From Limonium bicolor (lineage: Eukaryota; Streptophyta; Magnoliopsida; Caryophyllales; Plumbaginaceae), in contig CM041776.1 in the NCBI GenBank assembly GCA_023374045.1, positions 42,042,171-42,106,170 on the forward strand: a stretch of 64,000 bases of DNA, given 5' to 3'. The position numbers were made by a program, and so were the translations under genes. This document shows, one piece after another, positions 23,006 to 33,875 of the stretch (position 1 is the first letter of the stretch; each line of letters starts with the position of its first letter). Below the pieces are notes generated by a model. The model was given only the letters and a program-made list of their open reading frames with translations. It was not told where the DNA came from and made no database searches.

Positions 23006-24982
23006 ATTAGAGTGAAAGATAATGCATTTTAAACTTTAGAAATGGCATTAGGAAAGGAAACCATGAATGGTAGAAGTGGGAATCAAAATCTGTAGCAAAG
23101 CAAGATTAAGGAGGAATTAATGCTAGTGCTGAAATGAAAGTTAGAAAGAAATGTATGAATTAGTGTGGAAAGGAGTAACGTGTTAGTGATGGATTTAGGG
23201 AAGTTTAGAAGGTTAATTAAGTGTTTAAAACATGTGGGATTAAGTGTAGGAACAATGGGGAATTGATAGACCACAGGTTGGTTCGGGACTTAGGACCCGA
23301 CAAGGTCCCGGACCAACCCAAAATCTTGAATTTTTTTTAAAGTGGCTTTTAAGATAAGGTAATGTATGGTAATGATGGTATAAGATAATTAGTACTTGAT
23401 TAATGATGTTTAATGGACCTTAAAGGTATAAACAAGCTTGAATAGTAAGAAAGAGTAAGTAACTTAGGTGGAAGTGTATGAATTGTAAGAACAAAGTAGT
23501 TGTGAACCGGGGAAACGTTAGAAATGTAGTAAGTAAGGTTAATTATAGATAATTAACCGCCCGACTCTGTGTATGTGATAGGATTCGAATAGTTGAACAC
23601 CGAAGGGAGTCGGTGAGTCCAAGGTCAACGGTGAACGTATGAACTTCTCATGCCTTGTATGCTACCTTGGCTACTCTGATTTGTGTGTTTGTGTGCTATG
23701 TGATCACCTAAATAAGATAAAACGCACAAATTGGACTTATTGCACTTTCTTGTGCTTATATTATATTGTTCCTTGTTGGATGCTTATTTTAACTCTCAGT
23801 TTGAATAATTCATGAAATGAATGCATGAGAATGAAGTGTGTGTGCCTTGATGTGTATTGTATTGACCAAGTGATGTAGAATAGGACTTCTAACTAATTCC
23901 TAACTAGCTAACATTTCTAACATTAAGAAAATGGTAAATTGGAACGAGTAGAAGTCCGATATAGCTTTGACCACGCGTGAGGAGGAGGAGACATAAGAGG
24001 TTGGATCCAAATCCTGGCCTTAATCTTTTCCATGGTCCAAACCCCTTAAATGGGTAGCAACCTGGATTAGGAGCCACCCTAAAGCCCGGTGGTGGGACGG
24101 CGTAGTCCCTGCCTGAGGTCACACTGACTTAACATGAGTATAAGTAAGAAAGTAAGTAAGTAAGCATTGTATGAGTAAGATTGTGTAAGTCGTATGACAC
24201 CGAGTAAAAGAGTAAAAGAACATCCGATTAACCCGGATGGGTAACTGGCTAACAAAGAATGAAGTAAGAATTGTGAAGTGTATTGCTATGCTGTTTGGCT
24301 TGTGTATTGCCTTCCGGTTGTATATATTGTATCCTTATATGTATGTGACTTGTACGAATGTATTAATGTATGTAACAGCAGGTATGCATGTATAAAACGA
24401 ACTCCATGTATTCGACCAATTAGTCGGCGTAACCCTCGTTAGCACGCGGGGTATGCGAAGTTTATGCGTAGCTTTTGTTGAGCCCCTTGGGGCACCGTTT
24501 TTAATTTTACAGGTACTCGTGAAGGATGACGGTCGTGATGAGACCAACATTGATTTCTTTTTGAGTAGTTAGTAGACTGTGAATGGTGTACCAAGTTGTA
24601 CACGGCTGAATGCCTTTTTGAATAGCCGGTGTACCATGGGGTACACCCTTTGGATATTGTAGGAATTGTGAACTTGGTAGGAATGAGTAGGTTGGTAAAC
24701 TCATGATTTTTGTAAACGTGTAAGAAGGGAAGTATTGATTATGCTTTTTGGATACTCGGTAATCAAAGGCTGTAAGTAAATGATATGTATGTATTTGGGA
24801 AGTAATTATGGAAGCTCGGTACATTCTGATCATCGGACCGTTATGTATGTAGAGTAAGCCTTGCTAGCCGTATGGACGGTTAGCGGCGTTGTATCACCTG
24901 CCGTAGTATTTGTAATTCCACTACGAGTAGTAAGTTAACCGAGATGATTAGACAGTAATTAGAGGATTAGCGGTAGGGGTGT
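23006..24982 (+). repeat. Older LTR fragment (B-related family), plus orientation, 3' portion
   Basis: Ends in GCGGTAGGGGTGT, close to the GGGGTGTTACA end of the B LTR. It shares many B LTR segments: the AAACATGTGGGATTAAGTG stretch, the GCTGAGCCCCTTGGGG-type motif near 24480 and the GGTGTACCATGG hairpin near 24630. Its 5' part is cut by the insertion of element A. One GGTCC...GGACC hairpin sits at 23277-23318. No gene. Confidence 0.75.
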
Positions 24983-25280
24983 CTAAACAACTTCCTAAAA
25001 TGCATGGACCCTTCCTGGGTTAGGGTTGACATTTTTAGGAAAATAGCATGAGATGGAAGAGACTTAGACGATGCTGCTGTTTAAGTAGGTGTTTTTTTGT
25101 TCAATCTGTCATTATTAAGTGATAAGTTGATAGGTCATCACGGTTAACGATTTATTAACATAGCTATAGTTCGGGGGCTCGTAGTTAGAGATACCATAAC
25201 CTCAAGGTGGTTACCAATAAATTATGATAAACAAGGTGTTACCGGTATTATACCAAAACCTCAAAGTGGTTCACAATAAT
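24983..25280. repeat. Unclassified repeated flank at the inner end of the inverted repeat
   Basis: About 300 bp beyond the LTR end, repeated inverted at 33373-33670. It contains two similar phrases (ACCTCAAGGTGGTTACC and ACCTCAAAGTGGTTCAC). It may be part of another transposon or the original insertion site; I cannot classify it. Confidence 0.5.
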
Positions 25281-27282
25281 ATCTTCAGTTAGCCACCGCC
25301 GTTTTGACGTTCTTAACTGGCTTATTATCTTCTTCTATGAAGATCAACGTTTCCTGGTAGTGTAGGTACTCATTCTAGGAGTTTCATCCCGTTCATTGCA
25401 CATTAATGTGTCCACATTAGGCATCTGCCTCGTCATGTATAGGCTGGGCCACCGTTCCAGCTATCATGTTTTTATCCCTCGAGATTCTTAAGACATATTC
25501 GATGTCTTTACATAACAGTTAGTGCACTTCACACCTCCTGACTCTTAAACATTTCCTTAAAATGAGTTTACTAATTCCTTTAGTTTCGTTAACTTAACTG
25601 AGTTCCTTTACTTTAACCATTCTTGGTAATCCGTTGCTCTTGCTTGACTTTTACTGCTGACAGTAGTATGGAGTCGACTACTTCCCGTGTTCCGGACTCT
25701 ACTTGTATACATATGTGGGGTACCATGCTGATACATTGCTACTTACCCATAACCCATAAGTAGGTCTGTCAGGCCCACAAGCTCCTATCGGAGTGCGGTC
25801 GTCCCACATTATTGTTGGTACACTCGTAGTGTCCGTCACACGCCTAGGTGAAGTATTCTGTTGTCAACTCCCTTATATTGTCCTGTGACAATATGCATCC
25901 GCACTTCCTGAACTTATCAAGGGAAAGTCTATCCACTATTATCACTATGAAATCCATCAATTCCCTCGGGTTACCTGATTCCCATCCGGTTATTCAAAAG
26001 CGAACTGGGTGCAATTTACCTACCATGTGGCGCTGAGGCCGGTGTAGGTCTTCTGGTTTGGTTTAAAGAAGGTAGAAATAAATATTGGTTGAAAGAAGTT
26101 TGGTTTTGAAAGAAAAGAGTTTGAAATGAGTCTGAGTTTGAAAGAAAAATTGCATGGTTTCACAACGTCTTCTTGCCTTACCAAGTCTAGCTTCTTGCTG
26201 ACTGGTGTACTTCCAATTACAGAGGTTAGGCCATTAAGCCCTTCCACAGTTATGATGATCACAGTTAACTTCGTGGTACTTTACTAAGTACTTCGTATTT
26301 GTTAAAAACTTTCCCGAACAGCCCTATTATAGCAGCACTTGCCATGGCAAGTGCGCCATGCTAACTGGCTATCGGTTCAACACATACCAGTTGTGGTATT
26401 GTCCTTCATCCGCACTGTCATCAGTGGCCTTGTTGGCCCTTACTTGATCTTACAGTCTTGACAATTAACCCTCTGGGCGACTTCTCACTGTATTCACATG
26501 ATAATCATTAACTGGGGTGTTTCCCATTCTGGAGACCCCTCTTCTTGGTATTGTTTCCTCTTCGTAGCCCGTTCCACGCATTTGTCGTGGTTACTGAGAC
26601 TTGTCTCTGTTTGGGCACTACGTTGTAGTTCCTTTGTCGGTTGGTATACCGTTGGTGTATCATTTAACAATCACGGTCCCGTAGACACGCGTCTCGGGTT
26701 CCATTACTTCCCTTCTTGCCTGTTGCACGGTTGATGCGTTGCAAGCTGGTTGTCCTCGACTGCTCGGCATGTCGACCCAGGTTGCCGGAAATTCCATTCC
26801 CTTATGCATAGGTTTCTTCATTCTTTGCTATCAAATGCGGTTAACATTGTTCAAATGGATACCGTCTCCGGGATTCCCACTTTTCGGGATCTATCGTATG
26901 ACAGATTCTCCTTACTTATAAAGATACTTAATAACAGCCATATCGGGTATTCCCGAATAAGAGAGGACTTTCATCTCTCTAGCGTTCCTTCCCAAGTTAT
27001 AAAACAGGGATTGTGGAGGGCGGGATGGATATTGTAGGTTTCCAGTACGCACTGGTAATTCCTAACTAGCGTGTATCTCTCACGCTATCACTCAACCCTT
27101 AACCCCCAAGTACTGAAATCCTAACTCGGTACTTCCTAAGCTCGATAATTCAGTCATCAGAGCGATAGCTTTATTGTGTTTTACTATGGTTTAAATTGTT
27201 CACTGATGTTTCTAAGGCACTTTTTAGCCTTAATATACCATAGTTTAATGTTAAGCAACATATCAAGGTTTGGGGTATTTCA
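25281..27282 (-). mobile_element. Decayed Gypsy-type fragment with short LTR stub
   Basis: 25610-25880 resembles the non-coding interior of D (11890-12160). Near 27155 comes the CATCAGAGCG leader sequence that precedes primer sites in A and D. It is followed at once by a 114 bp LTR stub (27169-27282) ending GGTATTTCA and similar to the start of the A LTR. The primer site and most of the LTR are deleted. No gag or pol motif is seen. A perfect 20 bp palindrome lies at 26335-26354. Confidence 0.6.
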
Positions 27283-28523
27283 ACGGGCACGAGCAACTAG
27301 GGGGGTTTGTCCTGGTCGAGCTGAGTAGCATCCAACTTGTGACTCTAGCGAGGGCCAAGTTAGCGGGTGCTGTGAAGGGCATCTGTCCAGGCCTGATGAG
27401 GTCTGGGCGTGCCAAGGCATACACACTGTTAGGACAGCTTTGTAGCGACTCCAATAGCATGAGCACATTGTGCTCAGTGATGGCCTATAGGTTGTGAGTG
27501 CTAGTGATACCACGGGCATGAAGCAACTAGGGGTTATCTGGTTAGTTTGACTCCTGCCACGAAGGGTGCAAGGGTGTTGCACATCAGAGCCATGTTACTG
27601 TTCGGCATGAGTTGAGTTATGGACAAAGGCAAGATAAGGTGTGACGTAGCCCGCATTGGCACACCTTACTAGCATTTCATTAAAATTTCCTTTTTGTTTT
27701 CTATCTTTTTCTTTGTTAGCTATTTATTTTTATTGCCTATGCAAAACTTTTTTTTATATATTTTTTTTCTATTTTGATATTTACACTGTCATACTTTAGA
27801 AACTTTTACCATAACCAGATTCTACCCTACTCCTACACCCATTCTTGTCACATCTATTTTTTACTCTTTTGTATTTTGATTTCTCTTATGTCCATGGTTT
27901 TGTTCATTTTATGTAATAATTCATATTTACCGACTTCAACTCTTTTAAAATAAAACTTGAATATTGTTGTTATTGATTTAAAAATATTAAGACCTTAATA
28001 AAAGTTAGTTATCAAATTTTATAAGAGTATATTAATTATATTACCAAATTTTAAATAACTAAAAGTTATTTTTTTTAATATAAGATATAATATGTTTCAA
28101 TAATAACAAAAATGTCTGATTTAAACTTAGTAATTAATCATTTTTGCTATAATAATTAATAGTATAAAATAGAAAATACCCTATATCAAGATATTAAATA
28201 AACTAACCTAATTCTAATTAGTTTAAAATCACCACATACAAATTTTGAACACAACATATTAACTACTTATAAAAATTTTTAAGGACCAGCGGCCTCCCAA
28301 CGTCCACTCTGCTAACAACATATAAACATAAATATTACTTCATTTTATTGCTTTATAAGAATAAGTAATAATTATAAATATAAATATGTTACTAACTAGA
28401 TTATAAATGAAATTTTAGTATAGGTTTCACTGGCCAGCAGATGATAAGAGGAGCAAGGTGTGTCACCAAAGCTTGTTCGTAAATCTGTTCCTTGGACCCC
28501 AAGGAAAGACACATTGTAATTTT
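27283..28523. other. Low-copy AT-rich interval, no gene recognised
   Basis: 27284-27600 is GC-richer and contains a twice-used phrase (ACGGGCA.GA.GCAACTAGGGG at 27284 and 27512). 27660-28440 is very AT-rich. The open frames are short and overlapping; none resembles a known family. Confidence 0.5.
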
Positions 28524-28533
28524 TTGCCCAGCA

Positions 28534-28693
28534 TCCAAACTTGGACATCCGAGTTGGTAGAGCTGAAAAGTAAGGGACGGAAGGTCCCGGATTTGAATTC
28601 TCCTAACTCCACTTTCTCACCAACCCAATGGGTTTATCCAGAGCGCATTCAAAGGATAGCCGCTACGGATTCCCACTTAAAAAAAAAAAACAA
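28534..28693 (+). mobile_element. tRNA-derived SINE
   Basis: Shows an RNA polymerase III box A-like GAGTTGGTAGAGC (28551-28563) and box B-like GGTCCCGGATTTGAATTC, as in tRNA-derived promoters. A non-tRNA body and a poly(A) run at 28679-28690 follow. Near-identical 10-mers flank it (TTGCCCAGCA at 28524 and TTACCCAGCA at 28694), consistent with a target site duplication. It is too degenerate and the wrong shape for a working tRNA. Confidence 0.6.
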
Positions 28694-28715
28694 TTACCCA
28701 GCAATAACACACTTA

Positions 28716-29038
28716 GGGCATCCACAATAGTGTGAATTCCACCCTAAAAAAATAAAAATGCTTCTGTAGTTGTGTGGAATCCACACTTATTCTCTCTCCT
28801 CGTTGCTTAATTAAGCAACGCTCTACAAACTATCACTATTGGCTGTAACACTATAATATTAATAAGAAAATATAAAAAATCCTAAAAGAATGCTAAATAA
28901 AAATTACGGAGAGGAGAGAAGAATATGTTAAGGAACTCTACCACCGTAGATAAGAGAGTTGCTTATACAATTAAATATTATATTTTGTTGACATGACATA
29001 AAAATGAGATAAGAAACTCCCTACCATTATGGATGCCC
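28716..29038. mobile_element. PIF/Harbinger-type (Tourist-like) MITE, 323 bp
   Basis: Terminal inverted repeats GGGCATCCACAATAGTG and, at the other end, CTACCATTATGGATGCCC, flanked by TTA on both sides (28713-28715 and 29039-29041), the signature of this superfamily. No coding capacity. Confidence 0.75.
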
Positions 29039-29041
29039 TTA

Positions 29042-29466
29042 TAATCATTCTAAGTATGCGCTCTAATTTTCAGTCCTCCATGCTTGCAGAATTGTCCGAG
29101 TTCCACACGTCTAGGTAAAACGATAGAACTAGATGATGGATGCACCTAATGCTCCAATTGACCCGAACTGGCACATGAAGCCATTGTTTTGAGCACTAAA
29201 ACTAATTCAATGTTTCGTAACATGAAACATTCAGTCCCTGAGCAAAACACATTCCCAAATATAATATAGCAATGATCACGTAGCTTAAACAAACAAAATA
29301 AACTGCAACGAACTCATCAAATCTATAATATTCTCCCGCAAGGATGCTAACTGACCAATATCCGAGCCCAAAGCAGAATATCACCCATCTCAACCCGACA
29401 ACAACGTCAGCTTCCACTCTGAATACGAAGATTAAGGAGGTCCTATAAAACTAGCCACAGTTGCAA
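29042..29466. other. 3' flank of the radical-SAM gene
   Basis: About 425 bp between the MITE and the stop codon. It probably includes the 3' UTR of the minus-strand gene. I see no clear polyadenylation signal and no other gene. Confidence 0.4.
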
Positions 29467-32400
29467 TCAAGCATTGAGCACATGCTGAAACTTAGAAGGA
29501 ACCCTGAGCAGAGGGGCCCAAGTCTCTCCGGGACTCCCCAGCTGGCCACAAGCTGCCATCTTATCATCTCCTCTACTCAGGCGCAGGAGGACCGTGCACC
29601 CTGAAGAGGCCAGGACATTACGGAACTCGATGATCTTCTCGTCACAGGTGGGTTTGAAGAATGTCCCGCTATGAGGATTGAAAGAGATAAGGTTGATTTT
29701 GCAAGGGATTCCCTCGACAAGCTCTATCAACCTTTTTGCATCTTCCATGCTAGACACAAGAGATGAGAAAAACGTACGAATGTGAGTTCTTAAGTTGCTA
29801 CAGGGAAAACAACAAGACACCCGAACATAAATTGATTTGCCCAATAAATTTGGATGCCTCTCCAAATACGACAGAGCTACTTATTTAGAATTATAGCGAT
29901 GACAGGGTGGCACTAAGCATACAAACGAGTACCCACATGATACTATCAATTCAGTCCTGGAGAATCCCCAAGGATTTACCATTATAAGAGCAAAGAGTGT
30001 AAGTATCAAAGGGCAAGCAACAAGCATTATGGATGGGTCATGTGAAGAAATTATGCAAGTGATAAACCAAATACAGTTCAAATAGTCTTGCCTGTCGTTG
30101 ACTCCTGAAAGCATAACGTATTCGAACAAAACTTTGTACTTATGTCTGCCTTGTAATTCTTGTCGAAGTGTTTCTAAAAGCAATCTCAGGTTGTACTTGC
30201 GATTTATAGGCATGACCCAATTCCGTACCTGTAAAATTTTCCACTAAATGCTCAACTCATGCTCTGTTGTCACTGTGACAGGGAGATAAATAGAGAATCT
30301 GAAATAACCTCATCAGTTGTAGCGTTCAGGCTTACAGCGACTGCACAGTTGGATTCTCGGAAAAAACGCTTCAGCTGCGGAACAAGACCACTAGTTGAGA
30401 TAGTAACCTTCCTGGGACTGAAATGCAGGCCATTTTCATCCACCAAGATATTGGCAGCTTTAATGACATTGTCAGCGTTATGAAGTGGTTCTCCCATCCC
30501 CTACAGGTTCACTTCTCTCATTAGAAGGTGTTCTACGTAGCCATTGGAGAGGTTCATTTAGCATCTCAAACCAACACATAAAATTTTGGGGAGTAAATAT
30601 AAAACCATAAATGTGTAGAAAAATACAATCTTCTGTAATTCAGAGAATTTACCATGAAGACGACATTTGTAATGGGCCCAACATCACTTGTCAGTAAGCG
30701 CCGCGCAAACACAGCCTGCTCCACTATTTCAGCAGTTGTTAAATGTCTTTTCAATCCCATTCTGCACAATGCATTCCCAAGATCTCAAAACTAGAAAATT
30801 TTAACAAGAAAACTCATAACAAAGTAACAAATAAAGGAAGGTTAAAAGAACCAATACAAAAATAGACAATAAGAGCTTGCCTGCCAGTGTAGCAAAACTG
30901 ACAATTCATGGCACAGCCTATTTGACTCGATACACAAACTGTATTTCTCTCCCTCACACACGGAATCACAACTGTCTCGATCACCCCTCCATCTTCTAAT
31001 TTGAACAAAATCTGCAATCTACTGTGATATATCAGGAATAAAGAGAATGTACTTTTGGAAAACCAAAATAATAATAGAACGCCACAGGCCGGTTCTGCAC
31101 GGCCTCAGTACTCCACTGGTCTCAAGCTCTAGCTCAAGGTACCGGGACCCGACTATGAAAAACCATCCTGGGCTCTAGCTCGAGGGACTGGGAACTAACT
31201 GTAAAACACCGGTCCCCACTGGTCCTGGCCCCAGTTACCGGGGTGAAGGACCGGACCGGTGAACCCCACTTGTAGTCCACCAGACCAATCCCTGTTCTGC
31301 ACTTAGATTTTATTTAAAAAACATAATGCTCATTTAATATCTACAATTGTCATTTGTCACAACACTTAAGTTATTTAAATGAAAATAATTACAAAATATG
31401 ATCTTACATAATACATTTGTCAGTATGATTTTCCCAGTTCAAGGTGTAACCACTAGTTTTAATAACTAAGAGACCAATTTTTACAAAAAAAAACAGAGAT
31501 ATTGTCTTGGTCAAGTCCCTGGTCAGTCCCGATTCTGAAAAGGGAAGGACCGGTTTGACCCAGAGAAGAGAGATCTTCAGTCTCGGACCAGTCTTGGTCC
31601 CTGGTCAACCGGTCTGGTACCAACTTTGACCAGGTCAGTCTTGTGCGGTCCTGGGGCGGACCGGGCCAATGGCCACCTCTATGACTAAGGGAATGTGTCC
31701 TAAAGTTGATGGAGAGAAGGCTGCAAAAGAAAACCAAAATAAAAAAAGTTGGCGAGTACCTTTTTAGTTCCATCGGATGCGGTTAGAATATCTTTTAGAG
31801 ACAATGCCCTGAACTCAGCATGTTCACTCAACATTACCTTAAAGTCCTTGTTTAGTCCTAAAACATAAATATCATGGTTACAACGAAGCAGTCTAAAGAG
31901 TTGGAAGAAAGTAGAGACATAAAGATGGCTACAAAGGAATGCTGGATGTGAAATATCTAAAATCATGAAAAACTAAGGCGGTTCAAGAAACAGATATATT
32001 GATATGCAGAAACACACATGAACAATGACCTTCCAATTCATCAGAGTGATGTGCCCAGATGTTATCCCCATAGAGACGCTTCCACAGCATCATAGCCTGA
32101 CCTGGCCTAAACCCGTGAGACTGCACCCATTTCTGCCCAATAGAAATTTTTTGGTAATCAGTAGAAACTCAAAATAGAGTATAATTAGATCAATAAGCTA
32201 GACTTCATCAAGGCGAGTTAATATGAGAAAACAGATGAAAAGATTGTGTTGAATCGCCACTGGTACATAGGCAGTAAAACACACAAGCCGTAACGTTCTG
32301 AGGCATAAGATGCCTACACTTCCGAGGCTAACATTTCGAAGTTCAACGCTATCCTTTTACTCATAAACACAGACCTATTGTTATATCCACATAGCCAGCT

Positions 32401-33041
32401 CAAATGAATCAAATTTGACGGTCGAAATGGTTGACGACATACCAAAAGTTTAAACAGAACCACTATGCAAAAGAGATAAGAAACTTTTCTCCCCATGAGC
32501 GCAATATCTAAATTGAAGACATATCATACCACGAATACAGTAGACTAGAAAGGTCAACAATAACAAGTACAAAGATTGCGATGGATTATTGTAATAATTA
32601 GCTAAAAGAGCAACAAGCAGCTCGTACTTCGAGTTCAGGGTAGTTCATTCCCTTCAAGCACGCCTTGGATCCTTCCACAGTCTCAAGCATTAGTCCTAAC
32701 AATACCATTTGCCAGAGCAAAAGTGGATTCAGCAGTGAGACTCCAAATTAAGAAACAAGGTGTGCACAGATAAACGGAGACGGCAACTTACCAGAGTCGC
32801 TGCTGTTGCCGGTGTGGTATTCCGCTGGAGCGAAGGGAAGCGTCGAAGGGTAATCGGGCGCAGCGGCAGCAGTAGATAGGAGACGCTGGCGAGAAGAGAC
32901 AAAAGAGAAGAGAACAGGAGGCTGCGACTGCGGCTTTAGGGCTACAGATGAGGACGGAGAGGCGACCGTTGCGGGAACAGGATTGAATAATGCGACGACC
33001 CAGGCCCGCCTCATGGGCAAACAAGCTCGCCCCAACCCCAT
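29467..33041 (-). CDS. Radical SAM RlmN/Cfr-like protein (nuclear gene, nine exons, probable organelle targeting)
   Basis: Radical-SAM enzyme of the RlmN/Cfr family, whose bacterial members methylate C2 of adenosine in rRNA and tRNA. Exons: 33041-32792, 32695-32628, 32132-32030, 31857-31760, 31011-30881, 30761-30653, 30500-30309, 30228-30092, 29749-29467; 1371 nt, 456 residues, phases agree throughout. The [4Fe-4S] motif CAMNCQFC is at residues 206-213. Cys199 matches the RlmN auxiliary Cys and Cys430 (MAACGQLG) the methyl-carrying Cys. GMGEP is at 254-258 and VSLNATTDE at 309-317. Residues 1-83 are Arg/Ser/Ala/Pro-rich and look like a chloroplast or mitochondrial transit peptide. ATGs at 33014 and 33188 are alternative starts. 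Introns 5 and 8 begin with GC. It resembles a plant-specific RlmN-like group; its substrate is unproven. Confidence 0.92.
31077..31690. mobile_element. Possible MITE-like insertion in intron 4
   Basis: A GC-rich, GGACC/GGTCC-rich block inside the AT-rich 748 bp intron. Its ends (ACGCCACAGGCCGGTTCTGC and, reversed, GAGGTGGCCATTGGCCCGG) are imperfectly inverted. I found no clear target duplication, so it could also be a local simple repeat. Confidence 0.3.
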
Positions 33042-33372
33042 TGGAAAGCCGGGAAGAATGGAAAGTGAGAAATTAGAAAGAAACGGAAAGGGAAGTGAGG
33101 GGCAGTCCCCGCGGCCGCACTGGTGGCACGGACGGTTAAGAGGGTCACTATGCTCGGTGGCAATTTCGATGCAGCCGCGCATCGGCACATATTATACCAT
33201 TCTAGTAAGCTATTGATTACACTGTATTTTTATTATATTAACTTTAAATAATTATAATTTTTATTATATAACTCCAAAATAAAATAATTATATTATTTCA
33301 CCTAAATTCAAACTCTTCAAAACAAGACCAATCATGAATATGTTTTGACAACTTTGAAAAAAAATAGAGTAA
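33042..33372 (-). promoter_or_regulatory. Upstream region of the radical-SAM gene with a possible TATA box
   Basis: About 330 bp between the chosen ATG and the inverted-repeat boundary. The minus strand contains TATAATAT at 33189-33196, about 150 bp before the ATG; beyond it the sequence is AT-rich. This is the whole unique upstream space before repeat sequence starts. Confidence 0.35.
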
Positions 33373-33875
33373 ATTATTGTGAACCACTTTGAGGTTTTGG
33401 TATAATACCAGTAACCACCTTATGTTTATCATAATTATTGGTAACCACCTTGAGGTTATGGTATCTCTAACTACGAGCCCCCGAACTATAGCTATGTTAA
33501 TAAATCGTTAACCCCTTGATGACCTATCAACTTATTCACTAAATAATGTCAGATTGAACAAAAAACACTACTTAAACAGCATCGTCTAAGTCTCTTCCAT
33601 CTCACTGCTATTTTCCTAAAAATGTCAACCCTAACCCAGGAATGGTCCATGCATTTTAGGAAGTTGTTTAGTAACACCCCTACCGCTAATCCTCTAATTA
33701 CTGTCTAATCGTCTCGGTTAACTTACAACTCGTAGTGGAATTACAAATACTACGGCAGGTGATACAACGCCGCTAACCGCTCATACGGCTAGCAAGGCTT
33801 ACTCTACATACAGTAACGGTCCGATGATCAGAATGTACCGAGCTTCCATAATTACTTCCCAAATACATACATATC
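33373..33875 (-). repeat. Large inverted repeat, right arm, inner part
   Basis: Inverted copy of 24780-25280: about 300 bp of flank (33373-33670), then the end of the B-related LTR (33671-33875). It is broken by element B at 33876. Confidence 0.85.
33871..33875. repeat. Target site duplication of element B, left copy (ATATC)
   Basis: ATATC directly before TGAAATACCCC; repeated at 48127-48131. The left arm of the inverted repeat shows the uninterrupted site near 24785. Confidence 0.93.

Larger units (their letters stand above)
21154..25280 (+). repeat. Large inverted repeat, left arm (about 4.1 kb)
   Basis: Matches, in reverse orientation, 33373-33875 joined to 48132-51742 (the right arm without element B). 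It spans part of the A LTR, the A insertion point, an older LTR fragment and about 300 bp of flank. The outer limit is where the CACTA element cuts the right arm, so the true arm may be longer. Confidence 0.85.

Noticed and set aside
28545..28620. Possible tRNA gene (box A and box B present)
   Set aside because: No cloverleaf can be drawn, and a poly(A) tail and flanking duplication indicate a SINE.
29467..33041. Bacterial contamination or organelle insertion as source of the RlmN-like gene
   Set aside because: It has eight spliceosomal introns with consistent phases and a transit-peptide-like N-terminus, so it is a nuclear plant gene.
32748..33188. Upstream ATG at 33188 as start of the radical-SAM protein
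   Set aside because: Kept only as an alternative: the stretch before 33041 is not transit-peptide-like in composition and overlaps the likely 5' leader.
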